From assembly GCA_038118725.1 (NCBI GenBank), contig JAYOIK010000010.1, positions 1 through 64,000 on the forward strand: a stretch of 64,000 nucleotides of DNA, written 5' to 3'. A program made the translations under genes and the position numbers. Shown here one piece after another: positions 6,630 through 15,592 of this stretch. The notes under the pieces are model-generated. The model made no database searches and was not told where the DNA came from. It saw only the letters and a program-made list of their open reading frames with translations. Within the stretch, counting starts at the first letter, position 1. The number at the start of each line of letters is the position of its first letter. This DNA comes from JADHLJ01 sp038118725. Its GTDB lineage: Bacteria; Pseudomonadota; Alphaproteobacteria; Thalassobaculales; Thalassobaculaceae.

Positions 6630-7871
6630 TTACTCGGCGGCTTGTAGACGGGCGGCTTCCTCGGCCCGCTTGGCCAGTTCGCTGAAGCCATCGCGGGTTT
6701 GCGGCAGCTTGCGGTCCAGGATGCGCGAGGCGACGACCGTGCGCAAGATCTGGGCGGTGCCTCCGCCGATCGTGAACATCCGCGCGTCGCGGGCCAGCCG
6801 CTCCATCGGATAGTTGCGGGAATAGCCCCGCGCGCCAAACACCTGCAACGCGTCGGTGGTGACCTTCAGCGCCATTTCCGAGGTGAAGATCTTGCCCTGG
6901 GCGGCCAGGGTCGCGTCGGGGAACGGGCTGCCGTTATGGCCGGCGCTCAGCGCGGCCCGGTGCAACAGCGAGCGCGCCGCCTCGATTTGCACCGACATAT
7001 CCGCCAGCATCCATTGCAGGCCCTGGAACTCGGCGATCGGGCGCCCGAACTGCTCGCGCTCCTGGGCGAAGGCCAGGGCGTTGCGATAGGCGCCGACGGC
7101 GAGGCCCAGCGCAACCGTTCCGGCGCCGACGCGCTGGGAGTTATAGGCGTTCATCAGATCCGCGAAGCCACGCTTGAAGCCCGAAGGCGGCATCAGAACC
7201 ATGTCGGCGGGAATCTCGAGATCCTCGAAGATCACCTCGGTCTCGGGAATGCCGCGCAGGCCCATTGTCGGCTCGCGGGTGCCGATGCGCAGCCCCTTGG
7301 CCTCGTCGCGGATCGCCAGGAAGCCACCGATGCCGAGCTCGCTTCCATCCTCGTCGAAGACCCGGGCGAAGATCAGATGCAGGCGGGACACACCGCCGCC
7401 GGTAATCCAGTGCTTCTTGCCGTTGACGATGTATTTGTCGCCACGCTTGTCGGCGCGGGTCGTCATCTGGCTGGCGGCGCTACCGGCGTCGGGCTCGGTG
7501 ATGCAGATGGCCGGCTTGTCGCCCGCGAGAACCATGTCGGCGGCCATGCGCTTTTGCGCCTCGGTCCCGTAATGGATGATCGCCGAGATCGCGCCCATGT
7601 TGCCCTCGACCACGATCCGACCGGTCGGCCCGCAATACGACGCCATCTCCTCGACCACCAGGTTGGCCTCCAGGAAGCTCCGCCCCGGCCCGCCGAGTTC
7701 CTTGGGCACGGTCATGCCCATGAAGCCGGCTTCGGTCAGCGCCTTCACGTTGTCCCAGGGATATTGCTCGCTCCGATCGGTCTCGGCGGCGTTGCCGGCG
7801 ACAAGGGTGGAGGCCAGCTCACGCGCGCGGGCGCGCAGGTCAATCTGATCGGCGGTCAAGTCAAAGGACAT
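6630..7871 (-). CDS. Acyl-CoA dehydrogenase
   Basis: A 413-residue FAD enzyme with all three ACAD domains. The N-terminal helices come first (LRARARELASTLVAG). The beta domain has ICITEPDAGSAASQMTTRAD and YIVNGKKHWITGG. The C-terminal helical domain has REQFGRPIAEFQGLQWMLAD and RDARMFTIGGGTAQILR. The usual catalytic Glu before the GT pair is Gly here (IGGGT), as in isovaleryl-CoA and long-chain types, where the base sits on another helix. It is the first gene of a two-gene unit with the TPP enzyme and is divergent from a (broken) LysR gene that probably regulated it. Confidence 0.92.
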   Translation of the reverse strand: MSFDLTADQIDLRARARELASTLVAGNAAETDRSEQYPWDNVKALTEAGFMGMTVPKELGGPGRSFLEANLVVEEMASYCGPTGRIVVEGNMGAISAIIHYGTEAQKRMAADMVLAGDKPAICITEPDAGSAASQMTTRADKRGDKYIVNGKKHWITGGGVSRLHLIFARVFDEDGSELGIGGFLAIRDEAKGLRIGTREPTMGLRGIPETEVIFEDLEIPADMVLMPPSGFKRGFADLMNAYNSQRVGAGTVALGLAVGAYRNALAFAQEREQFGRPIAEFQGLQWMLADMSVQIEAARSLLHRAALSAGHNGSPFPDATLAAQGKIFTSEMALKVTTDALQVFGARGYSRNYPMERLARDARMFTIGGGTAQILRTVVASRILDRKLPQTRDGFSELAKRAEEAARLQAAE

Positions 7872-7990
7872 TGGAAATCCCTATCTCAAGGAGGATCACG
7901 AAATCGTGAGCATTGTGCGAGTCGCCTCGTCATAAGGCAAACGAATAAAATTGATTATTAGGTTCAGTTTTCTTGAAGCAAAATTCTCGC

Positions 7991-8872
7991 ATGTCCCTGC
8001 GCCAACTCGAAACCCTGGTCGCCATCGCCGACGCCGGTAGCTTTCACGCCGCCGCCGACCGCCTCGGCATCACCCAGTCCGCCGTCAGCATGCAGATGAA
8101 GGCGCTGGAGGCGGATCTGCGCATCTCCCTGTTCGATCGTTCCCGTCGGCCGCCGAGCCTGCGCGAGGCCACGGCGCCGCTGGTCGATCGCGCCCGGCGG
8201 GTGCTGCGCCTGTATCAGGATTTTCGGCTCGGTGCGCAGGTCACCGGAACCGTCGCGGGCACCCTGCGCATCGGCGTCATCCCGACGGCGAGCACCGGTA
8301 TTCTGCCGGACGCGCTGGCATTGTTGCGGGAACGCACCCCGCGTCTGCAGGTCAGGATCGAGAACGAGCTTTCGACCGAGCTGATCCGCCGGGTCGAGCG
8401 CGGCGGCCTGGACGCGGCGATCCTGACCGAGCCGGCGCGCATGAACGCGGGTCTGCGTGCCCGACCGATCCTGCGATAGCGTTTATTAGTGGTCGCGCCG
8501 GCGGAGAGCCCGGGGGAGTCCGACGCCGATCTGCTGACCGCCCTGCCCTTCGTGCGCTTCAACCGGCGGGCCGGTGTCGGACGGGTCATCGACGCGGCCC
8601 TGCGCGAACGCGGCATCGCGGTTCAAGAGCGCATGGAATTGGACTCCATCGAGTCAATCCTGATGATGGTCTCGCGCGGTCTCGGGGCCGCCGTCGCGCC
8701 GGAACGCTCGATTTCCGAGGCTCAACGTGAGCTGTTGAAATGTCTGCCGTTCGGCGATCCGCCGCTCCATCGTCGCGTCGCCCTGGTGGAGCGCGCGTCC
8801 GGCGACAGCACCGTGCTGACCGACGCCTTGCACGGCGCCCTGGTCGAGGTCGCGGGGACATGGGAGAGATAA
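7991..8872 (+). pseudogene. LysR family regulator interrupted by an in-frame TAG
   Basis: A LysR-type regulator of about 293 codons. The N-terminal winged helix is typical (MSLRQLETLVAIADAGSFHA, AADRLGITQSAVSMQMKALE). The effector domain starts TGTVAGTLRIGVIP and continues to VAGTWER. The frame is broken once by TAG at 8477-8479 (after GLRARPILR) and resumes at once in the same frame (RLLVVAPAES). A single G-to-T change from GAG would explain it. It stands divergent from the acyl-CoA dehydrogenase/TPP enzyme pair, the classical position for their activator. It could be a recent nonsense mutation, a strain-mixed base or a sequencing error; the rest of the frame shows no decay. A separate restart at GTG 8489 is possible but would lack the DNA-binding domain. 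Confidence 0.85.
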
Positions 8873-8981
8873 GTTATGCGAGAAATCCATGGATTGGTTT
8901 GAAACCCGCCGTGTTCGTGCGTATCTCCAACGCAGGAGAGGCTCTCGACCAGAGCGAGGCGCCGGGAAATAGGGGACGGGC

Positions 8982-10318
8982 ATGGTCGAGACACCGGCGG
9001 TCAACGGGACACCGAGCATAACGCGCGGCAAGAGCGACGTCGCCGCCTCCCCGGTCGATCCGATCACCGCGGCGTTGGAAGCCGACAAGCGGGAAGGCTT
9101 GCTGCTGGCGGTCAAGGCGCGCTGGGTCGCGCTCGCGGTCATCGCGCCCTTCCTGGTCTACCTGAACCCCAACTGGTCGGTGCTGTACTACGAGGCCATG
9201 TTGGCCGCCTTCGCGCTTATCGGATGGCTCCAGATCAAGGTCGGGCGCTTCGGCAAATCCCGCATGGAGCTTTTGCTGATTTATTGCGATCTGGCGCTCA
9301 TGACCCTGATCATGGTGGTCCAGAACCCGTTCATGCAGCATGTCCTGCCGGTCGCGATGCAATACACCTTCGGCGGGTTCATCTATTTCTTCATCTTCCT
9401 GACCGGCGCGACCATGGCCTATTCCTGGCGCACCATCGCCGCTTATGGCGTGTGGACCGGAATACTCTGGGCCGGCGGGCTAGCCTAAGTCACTTTTCAG
9501 CCCGACACCCTGCCGGAGATCTCAAGTCAGATCCGGGCGCTGTTGGCCGACCACCCACACATGCTTGAACACCTGGACCCGAACGACCCGGGCATTCCCA
9601 AGCGGGTGCAGGAGATCTTCGTCTTCTTCATCGTCGCGGTGATGCTGGCGGTGGCCGGCCGCCGGACCAACAATCTCCTGCACAGACAGGCCGAGGCGGC
9701 GCGCGAGCGGGCCAATCTAGCGCGCCACTTCCCACCCAACATCGTCGACCAGCTCGCGCATCGCGACCAACCTCTCGGCGCCGTGCGGGACCAGGATGTG
9801 GCGGTGATGTTTGTCGATATCGTCGGCTTCACCCAATTCGCCGAGAACCGCCTGGCCGGAGAGGTGGTGGGAATGCTGCGTGAGTTTCACGCCCGAATGG
9901 AGCGCGCGGTTTTCGATCACCACGGCACCCTCGACAAGTTTCTCGGCGACGGCTTGATGGTGACCTTCGGCACCCCGGAACCGGGCCCTCGCGACGCCGG
10001 GAACGCGCTCGCCTGCGCCGCGGCCATGGTCGAAGCCATGGCGCAATGGAACCAGGAACGCGCGCGGATCGGCGTCGAGGCGATCCGGATCTCCATCGGT
10101 CTGCATTTCGGCCATGTGGTGCTCGGCGATATCGGCTCGGAGCGACGCCTGGAATTCGCGGTGCTCGGCGACGCGGTCAACGTGGCCAGCCGGTTGGAGG
10201 GCATGACGCGGGAACTCAACGTCCAGATCGCGGCCAGCGGCGATCTGATCGATACCGCCAGGCGCGAGGCGGCGCCGGGGATCGAGACCCTGCTCTCGCG
10301 TTTTAGCGCCACCGGCGC
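8982..10318 (+). pseudogene. Membrane adenylate cyclase (class III), with an in-frame TAA and truncated by a gap
   Basis: Starts ATG 8982. The first about 230 residues hold six hydrophobic segments (for example WVALAVIAPFLVYL, VLYYEAMLAAFALIGWL, FGGFIYFFIFLTGATMAY). A class III cyclase domain follows, with VAVMFVDIVGFTQFAENR (first metal Asp), LDKFLGDGLMVTFGTP (Lys plus second metal Asp) and FAVLGDAVNVASRLEGM. The Lys and Asp at the base-selecting positions favour ATP over GTP, so the product would be cAMP. TAA at 9486-9488 interrupts the frame right after the fifth membrane segment, and the same frame continues to the cyclase domain. A restart at TTG 9543 would leave one membrane segment plus the cyclase. 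The 3' end is lost in the 100-N gap. Confidence 0.82.
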
Positions 10319-10418
10319 NNNNNNNNNNNNNNNNNNNNNNNNNNNNNNNNNNNNNNNNNNNNNNNNNNNNNNNNNNNNNNNNNNNNNNNNNNNNNNNNNN
10401 NNNNNNNNNNNNNNNNNN
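10319..10418. other. Assembly gap, 100 N
   Basis: A scaffold gap of conventional length. It hides the C-terminus of the cyclase and the start of the next gene. Confidence 0.99.
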
Positions 10419-10806
10419 GCGGATGCTGGAACTCGGCGTGTTCGAAGGCAAGTATCTGAACGATTGCACCGGAGAGTTCCCCGAGGATTGGTTCACCAAT
10501 GCCCGGATCGGCGACGTGCCCGATATCTCCCTGAACCATTTCGCCATCAAGAGCCGCCAGCCGCTTTCGGTCTGGCGCGAGAAAGGCTGGATCATAGAGC
10601 AGGACCCGAGGGGCTGGTTCCAGTGGTACTGCCGCTACTATCTGGGCCGCCGGATCGAGGGCGTGGACGCGGCGCAGATCAAGCGGTGGCGCGCCTTCGC
10701 CAGACACGCGGGCCAGATCCGCGCCAATTGCGAGCCCGGCGATACCTTCTGCCGGCGACGCCATCGCCAAGGCCTGCTGCAATGGGCGCACGACCCGTTT
10801 ATCTAG
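10419..10806 (+). CDS. Conserved hypothetical protein, 5' end in gap
   Basis: The visible part is about 128 residues beginning RMLELGVFEGKYLND and ending in TAG at 10804-10806. It contains the blocks FPEDWFTNA, QPLSVWREKGWI, DPRGWFQWYCRYYLGRR and KRWRAFARHAGQIRANCEP, which match a widespread small family of unknown function rich in Trp, Arg and Tyr. The family is usually about 130-150 residues, so only a few N-terminal residues are missing. No membrane segment or signal is seen. It is convergent with rsmD, only nine bases apart. No function is assigned. Confidence 0.75.
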
Positions 10807-10815
10807 CGGACGGAG

Positions 10816-11373
10816 CTAACTGGCGAGGCCGGCGAACTCCAGCCGCGCGGCGCCGTAGCGGCGGCTGTCCAGGGCCTCGAAGCCATCGGGCACATCGAAA
10901 TCTTCCTTGGCCGCGACCTCGACCACCACGAGCGTCTCCAAATCGAGCCAGCCGTGACGCCGCAGTGCTTCGAGACAAGGCCCGGCGAGACCGCTGTTAT
11001 AGGGAGGGTCGAGCATGACGAGACCGGCGGACTCGGGCGCGGGCCGACGCAGCGCCGCCGCGTCACCGTCGATGACCGTGGTGATCTCCTCGTAGCGCAG
11101 GGCGCGGATGTTCTGGAACAAGGCCTTGCGCGAGGGGATCGCCTGTTCAAGGAAGACCGCGTGGCGGGCCCCGCGCGACAAGGCCTCCAGCCCGAGCCCG
11201 CCGGTCCCGGCGAAGGCGTCGACCACGAGCTTGCCGCGATAAGGGATACCGAACCGCCCCCCATCAAGGATATTGAAAAGGGATTCGCGCACCCTGTCGG
11301 CGGTCGGGCGCGCGTCGAGCCCCGTCGGCGCGGTGAGTTTAGCGCCCCGGCGGTTTCCGGCGATGATCCGCAT
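10816..11373 (-). CDS. rsmD: 16S rRNA (guanine(966)-N(2))-methyltransferase RsmD
   Basis: A 185-residue SAM-dependent methyltransferase. Start MRIIAGNRRGAKL is the classic RsmD N-terminus, so the longer upstream frame (to 11484) is rejected. Motif I is DAFAGTGGLGLEALSRGA and the catalytic motif IV is LDPPYNS, as in N2-guanine methyltransferases. DARPTADRVRESLFNIL is the conserved family block. It methylates G966 of 16S rRNA in the assembled 30S subunit. Its 5' end overlaps the 3' end of the pseudouridine synthase gene by 35 bases, so the two are co-transcribed. Confidence 0.95.
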   Translation of the reverse strand: MRIIAGNRRGAKLTAPTGLDARPTADRVRESLFNILDGGRFGIPYRGKLVVDAFAGTGGLGLEALSRGARHAVFLEQAIPSRKALFQNIRALRYEEITTVIDGDAAALRRPAPESAGLVMLDPPYNSGLAGPCLEALRRHGWLDLETLVVVEVAAKEDFDVPDGFEALDSRRYGAARLEFAGLAS

Positions 11374-12310
11374 GTCCGGTCCCGGTCCTACTGGTGGTTT
11401 TGTTGGCGTTGCCCCGGCGACCCGCCCGCGCCTTCTCACGCGCCTCGGTCTTGGCGTCCCGCGCCTGGTCGCGCTTGGAGGCAAAGCCTTGCCCCTTGGG
11501 CTTGGCGTGCGGTTTCGGCTTCGGCTTGGCCTTGGCGGTACCCTGGGATTGCGCGGCGGTGCGTTTTAGCCCGAGTTGATCCTTCAGCGATCGCTGTTTG
11601 ACCTCTTCCACCTGGCCTGCCTCGAGATTGCCGAGTTGGAACGGCCCGAAGGAAATCCGGATCAACCGGTTCACCGTAAGCTGAATATGCTCCATGAGTC
11701 GGCGAACCTCGCGGTTCTTACCCTCGCGCAATCCCACCGTGACCCAGGCGTTGCTCGGCCCCTGATGGTCCAGCTGGGCCTCGATCGGCCCGTATTTGAC
11801 GCCGTCGATCACCACCCCGCGCTTGAGCTTCTCCAGCGCCTCGGGTTGGGGCCGGCCATGCACCCTGACCCGATAGCGCCGCACCCAGGCGGTGGAGGGA
11901 AGTTCGAGAAGCCGCGCCAACTCACCGTCGTTGGTCAGCAGCAACAGGCCTTCGGACTCAACATCAAGGCGGCCCACCGTGACCACCCGCGGCATGTCCT
12001 CGGGGAAGTCCTCGAACACCGTCGTGCGCCCCCGCATGTCACGGGTGCTGGTGATATGGCCGCGTGGCTTGTGGTAGCGCCAAAGCCTGGGAACCTCGAT
12101 TTCCGGGAGCGGCTTGCCGTCGACGTGGATCTTGCTTCTCGCGTCCACCGTGACCGCCGGGCTCTCCAGAACCTTGCCGTCCACCGCGACCCGTCCGGCG
12201 GCGATCCAGCGTTCGGCGTCGCGGCGCGAGCACAGACCCGCGCGCGCCATGCGCTTGGCGATCCGCTCCGGCCCGGCATCATCCTGAAAGATCGCCTGAA
12301 AATCAGTCAT
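11339..12310 (-). CDS. RNA pseudouridine synthase, RsuA/RluB family
   Basis: A 323-residue enzyme with an N-terminal S4 RNA-binding domain (RIAKRMARAGLCSRRDAERW, about 16-75) and a catalytic domain with GRLDVESEGLLLLTNDG, where Asp116 is the nucleophile, and GLREGKNREVRRLMEHI. The last about 75 residues are a Lys/Arg-rich, low-complexity tail (KAKPKPKPHAKPKG and onward) probably binding rRNA. RluB, which modifies U2605 of 23S rRNA, is the most likely ortholog from the S4 domain and the tail, but RsuA-like members cannot be told apart by eye. It lies between a SpoU methyltransferase (8-base overlap) and rsmD (35-base overlap) in an RNA-modification operon. Confidence 0.92.
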   Translation of the reverse strand: MTDFQAIFQDDAGPERIAKRMARAGLCSRRDAERWIAAGRVAVDGKVLESPAVTVDARSKIHVDGKPLPEIEVPRLWRYHKPRGHITSTRDMRGRTTVFEDFPEDMPRVVTVGRLDVESEGLLLLTNDGELARLLELPSTAWVRRYRVRVHGRPQPEALEKLKRGVVIDGVKYGPIEAQLDHQGPSNAWVTVGLREGKNREVRRLMEHIQLTVNRLIRISFGPFQLGNLEAGQVEEVKQRSLKDQLGLKRTAAQSQGTAKAKPKPKPHAKPKGQGFASKRDQARDAKTEAREKARAGRRGNANKTTSRTGTGHADHRRKPPGR

Positions 12311-12863
12311 CGGCGTTTTGGCTTTCCCGCCGCCGCTTTTTCTTCACCCAAGCCGGCGCGCCGAAGGCGGGCACGGGCTTCGGTTCGGTTGGGCCGCCCG
12401 GACGGTGCGGGCGCGGCGCGAAGCGCCCGACGGTGATCAGCCGGTCATACATCACCAGCGCGCCGGCGAGACCGACATTGATCGAGAACTTCATCGGGAT
12501 CTTCACGGTGTAGTCGCAGCGCGCCAGCATCCCCTCGGAAAGAATCCCGCGTTCCGGCCCAAGCACATAAGCCGCGCAACGGGGATGATGAAAACTCGGC
12601 AGCTCGATGGCGTCCTCGGTGATCTCCACCCCGATCAGCGCGCAGCCCTTGGGCAACAGCAAATCCTCGGCGGTATCGAACTTGTAGAACGGCATGTTCG
12701 CCGCCGAACTGGAGGTATCCGCCAGATTGATCTCGCGCATCGGCGCCGCCGGGGCGACGGTGAAGACGAAGCTGGCTCCGAATGCATGGGCGGTTCGGGT
12801 CACCGCGCCGAGGTTCATCGGCTTGCTGATCCCTTCCACGCCGATTCCAAAATATCCGCGCAT
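12303..12863 (-). CDS. SpoU/TrmH family RNA methyltransferase
   Basis: A 186-residue SPOUT-fold methyltransferase. Typical pieces are GVEGISKPMNLGAVTRTAHAFGA (motif 1, the RNA and dimer contact), AYVLGPERGIL (motif 2) and VKIPMKFSINVGLAGALVMYD (motif 3), which make the SAM knot. The C-terminus is a short basic tail. No N-terminal RNA-binding domain is present. It should methylate a tRNA or rRNA ribose; the target is unknown. It is the first gene of the minus-strand RNA-modification run and overlaps the synthase gene by 8 bases. Confidence 0.9.
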   Translation of the reverse strand: MRGYFGIGVEGISKPMNLGAVTRTAHAFGASFVFTVAPAAPMREINLADTSSSAANMPFYKFDTAEDLLLPKGCALIGVEITEDAIELPSFHHPRCAAYVLGPERGILSEGMLARCDYTVKIPMKFSINVGLAGALVMYDRLITVGRFAPRPHRPGGPTEPKPVPAFGAPAWVKKKRRRESQNADD

Positions 12864-12933
12864 GATCGCGGGTGTTGCACGAAGCGGTACTCGAAGGCAA
12901 GGTTCAGCACCGATTCAACATGGAGAAATCTCG

Positions 12934-14007
12934 ATGACAATCGAGACACCTGTCGGCGCCACCTCGAGCGAGGTCGAGCGCGTCTATCTGGACGAGACCG
13001 ATCCGGCGCCGATCGCGGTCGAGGTGACCCGGGGCGGCATGGTCGAAAGCGTGCATCGCGCCATCGTCGCGATTTCCGACGCCAAGGGCCGGCTCGTCCA
13101 CGGCTGGGGGGCGATCGACCGACCGATCTACGCCCGCTCGGCGATCAAGCCCCTGCAAGCGCTCGCCGTGATCGAGACCGGCGCGGCCGATGCCTACGAG
13201 CTCGGCGAGGACGAGATCACCTTGTGCTGCGCCTCGCACCGGGCCGAGCCGATCCATGTCGACCGGGTGCTGCCCTGGATCGCGCGTCTCGGTCTCGGGG
13301 TCGACGACTTCGAATGCGGTCCCCAGATGCCGGGCCACGAGGCCAGCGCCCATGCGTTGATCAGCGCCGGGATCGCGCCGAGCCGCGCCCACAACAACTG
13401 CTCGGGCAAGCATTCGGGCATGCTGACAACGGCGGTCCACATGGGCGAGCCGGTCAAGGGCTACACAAGTCCCGACCATCCGGTTCAACGCCGCCTGATC
13501 ACCTTGATGGAGGAAATGGGCGAGGTTGATCTGTCCGCCACGGCGCGCGGCGTCGACGGCTGCGGCATTCCGGTTTTCGGCGCGCCGCTCAAGGTGATCG
13601 CCCATGCCATGGCCAAGCTCGCCGACCCGTCGGGCTTGTTGGGAACACGTGCCGCGGCGGCGAGAAGAATCGTCAAGGCCTGCGCCGCCCACCCGAACCT
13701 GATCTCCGGCACCGGGACCTTCAACAGCCTGACCCTGGCCGAGACCGGCACTCGGGGCCTGCTCAAGGGCGGCGCCGAGGGTGTCTATACCGCGGCGCTT
13801 CCGGAACTGGGCCTGGGTGTGTGCCTTAAGGTCGATGACGGATCCGGTCGCGGCTCCTCCGCCGCGATGCTCGCGATCCTCAGGCATTTGGGCGTGCTGG
13901 ACGAGGCCGCGGCGGAACGCGTCAACAAGGCTGTCGTGCGGGACGTCAGAAACTGGGCCGGAACCCTGGTCGGCGAGGTTCGCGCCACCTCGGCGATCGC
14001 GTTCTAG
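12934..14007 (+). CDS. L-asparaginase, Rhizobium etli type II (ReAV) family
   Basis: A 357-residue enzyme that hydrolyses L-asparagine to aspartate and ammonia. It belongs to the zinc-dependent ReAV family, unrelated to E. coli AnsA/AnsB. Key residues are present with the spacing known for ReAV: Ser69/Lys72 (ARSAIKP), Ser101 (CCASH), zinc ligands Cys156 and Lys159 (NNCSGKHSGM) and Cys210 (VDGCGIPVF), and Lys278 in the KGGAEG block. ATG 12934 has a GGAG site 8 bases upstream; a longer in-frame extension upstream is non-coding. No signal peptide, so cytoplasmic. It stands divergent from the SpoU gene and is followed after 3 bases by a methyltransferase gene, probably co-transcribed. Confidence 0.93.
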   Translation: MTIETPVGATSSEVERVYLDETDPAPIAVEVTRGGMVESVHRAIVAISDAKGRLVHGWGAIDRPIYARSAIKPLQALAVIETGAADAYELGEDEITLCCASHRAEPIHVDRVLPWIARLGLGVDDFECGPQMPGHEASAHALISAGIAPSRAHNNCSGKHSGMLTTAVHMGEPVKGYTSPDHPVQRRLITLMEEMGEVDLSATARGVDGCGIPVFGAPLKVIAHAMAKLADPSGLLGTRAAAARRIVKACAAHPNLISGTGTFNSLTLAETGTRGLLKGGAEGVYTAALPELGLGVCLKVDDGSGRGSSAAMLAILRHLGVLDEAAAERVNKAVVRDVRNWAGTLVGEVRATSAIAF

Positions 14008-14010
14008 GGG

Positions 14011-15282
14011 ATGACCACCCAGGACCGGTCGGCGGCGGTTCACGCCCAATACGAGAGCTATCCCTATCCCGCGCGCGACCCGGCGGACGAGGCCAAGCGC
14101 CTGATCACCGGCTCTCCCAGCCATCTGCTGGAGATTTCGCATTACCTCAATCGAGGTCGATTGGACCTGACGAAGCCGTTCCGCGCGCTAATCGCGGGCG
14201 GAGGAACCGGCGACGCGACGATCATGCTGGCACAGCAATTGGCCGATGCCGGCGCCGCCGACGCCGAGGTCACCTATCTGGATCTGTCCACCGCGTCGCG
14301 CGGTATCGCCGAGGCGCGGGCGGCGGCTCGCGGCCTGACGAACATCCGTTTTGTGACCGGAGAGATCGAGGCGGTGGCGGATCTATGTCCCGGTCCCCAC
14401 GACTATATCGATTGCTGCGGCGTGCTCCATCATCTGGCGGATCCGGTTCTCGGCCTGAAAGCGCTGTTCAGCGTGCTGGCCCCCGGCGGCGGCATGGGTT
14501 TGATGGTCTACGGCGCGCTTGGCCGCCGGGGCGTCTATGACGTCCAGGACGCGATGCGGGTGCTCGGCGATGGGCTGGACGACCCGGCGCGGCTCGACAT
14601 GGTCCAGCGCTTGTTGGAGGGGCTACCGCAATCTCATTGGCTTCGACGCAACCCCTTTGTCGGGGATCATTTCCAAGGCGGTCCGGCGGGTCTCTATGAT
14701 CTGCTGCTGCATCCCAGGGACAGAGCCTACACCATCGACGAGTTTCTGGATTTCATCGCCGCCGGCGGCGGACGCGTCACCGCCATGATCGCGCCGGCGC
14801 AATACGACCCACGCCACTATATGCGCGACCCAGAACTCATCGCGCGCGCCGCCCGACTTCCAGAGCGCGAGGCTTGGGCCTTGGCGGAGCGGATGTCGGG
14901 GGCCCTGACCAAGCATATAGCCTATGTGGTGGCGGGAGACCGCGTGGATGATCCGACCGCGCGGCTTGACGACGATTGGCGCGCCGCCGTGCCGAGTTTT
15001 CGCGACATGGATCCCGGCGCCGTCGCCAAGGGCATCGGCGCCGGCGGTGAGTTGAAGGCCGATCTCGCGCCCGGACAGCCCTATCGCGCGCGCCTGCCCA
15101 TGATCGCCCCGGAGATCGCGGCCCGCGTCGACGGTCAAACCACCCTGGATCAAATTCACGCCGAAATGAACGCTAAACTGGGGCTCTATCTGGATGAAGA
15201 CGAGTTTCTGAAACAGTACAAAATGTTTCAAGCCGCCTTTGGTGATATAAATCGCCTACTGTATCGCGACAGAAGCACGTGA
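14011..15282 (+). CDS. Class I SAM-dependent methyltransferase
   Basis: A 423-residue protein. Residues about 50-180 form a Rossmann methyltransferase domain with FRALIAGGGTGDATIMLAQQ (motif I), VTYLDLSTAS (acidic residue for the SAM ribose), and DYIDCCGVLHHLADPVLGLK, the post-I/motif II region of small-molecule methyltransferases. The remaining half is a C-terminal helical region of unknown role ending AAFGDINRLLYRDRST. An N-terminal YESYPYPARDP block is typical of a subfamily of two-domain bacterial methyltransferases of unknown substrate. Translation starts 3 bases after the asparaginase stop. Confidence 0.88.
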   Translation: MTTQDRSAAVHAQYESYPYPARDPADEAKRLITGSPSHLLEISHYLNRGRLDLTKPFRALIAGGGTGDATIMLAQQLADAGAADAEVTYLDLSTASRGIAEARAAARGLTNIRFVTGEIEAVADLCPGPHDYIDCCGVLHHLADPVLGLKALFSVLAPGGGMGLMVYGALGRRGVYDVQDAMRVLGDGLDDPARLDMVQRLLEGLPQSHWLRRNPFVGDHFQGGPAGLYDLLLHPRDRAYTIDEFLDFIAAGGGRVTAMIAPAQYDPRHYMRDPELIARAARLPEREAWALAERMSGALTKHIAYVVAGDRVDDPTARLDDDWRAAVPSFRDMDPGAVAKGIGAGGELKADLAPGQPYRARLPMIAPEIAARVDGQTTLDQIHAEMNAKLGLYLDEDEFLKQYKMFQAAFGDINRLLYRDRST

Positions 15283-15326
15283 ATTTCCGCCGACGCAATA
15301 TTTCACATCAAAAATTGAAAACCCCT

Positions 15327-15390
15327 CGAAATTCGCAATTAATTATAAGAACTTTGTTTGCAAAAATTCTTATAATTACCTGAAATTTCG
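15327..15390. repeat. AT-rich inverted repeat downstream of methyltransferase gene
   Basis: AATTATAAGAA (15341-15351) pairs perfectly with TTCTTATAATT (15367-15377) across a 15-base loop, and the outer arms CGAAATT (15327-15333) and AATTTCG (15384-15390) extend the stem. It lies in the 310-base non-coding stretch 15283-15592, which is much more AT-rich than the rest of the window up to about 15420 and otherwise shows nothing I recognise. It could be a transcription terminator or a binding site. Confidence 0.7.
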
Positions 15391-15592
15391 AATTGTATTG
15401 ATTCATGGGAATTTCTCTGCTAAAAACCTCGGCTTGGTTCGAGGTAATCATCGCAATCGATTAGATAATCTTGAGTCACTCCGGGATGGCGTCAAATCCG
15501 TCGCGGAGTTTCCGTTGATGAGCGGCGGCGCGTCTGGGCTTCTCGGTCGCGCAAGTCGTCATCTCCCGATGGGCCCACGCGAAGGAAGAGGC

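Noticed and set aside
5370..6647. Long plus-strand open frame (425 codons) opposite the TPP enzyme gene
   Set aside because: It is a shadow of a real gene in GC-rich DNA: Arg/Gly/His-rich composition, no motifs, fully antisense to a well-conserved enzyme.
8477..9488. Recoding (stop read-through or a reassigned stop codon) as explanation for TAG in LysR and TAA in the cyclase
   Set aside because: Two different stop codons are involved, and all other genes end normally on TAA, TAG or TGA. No read-through context is visible. Mutation or base error is simpler.
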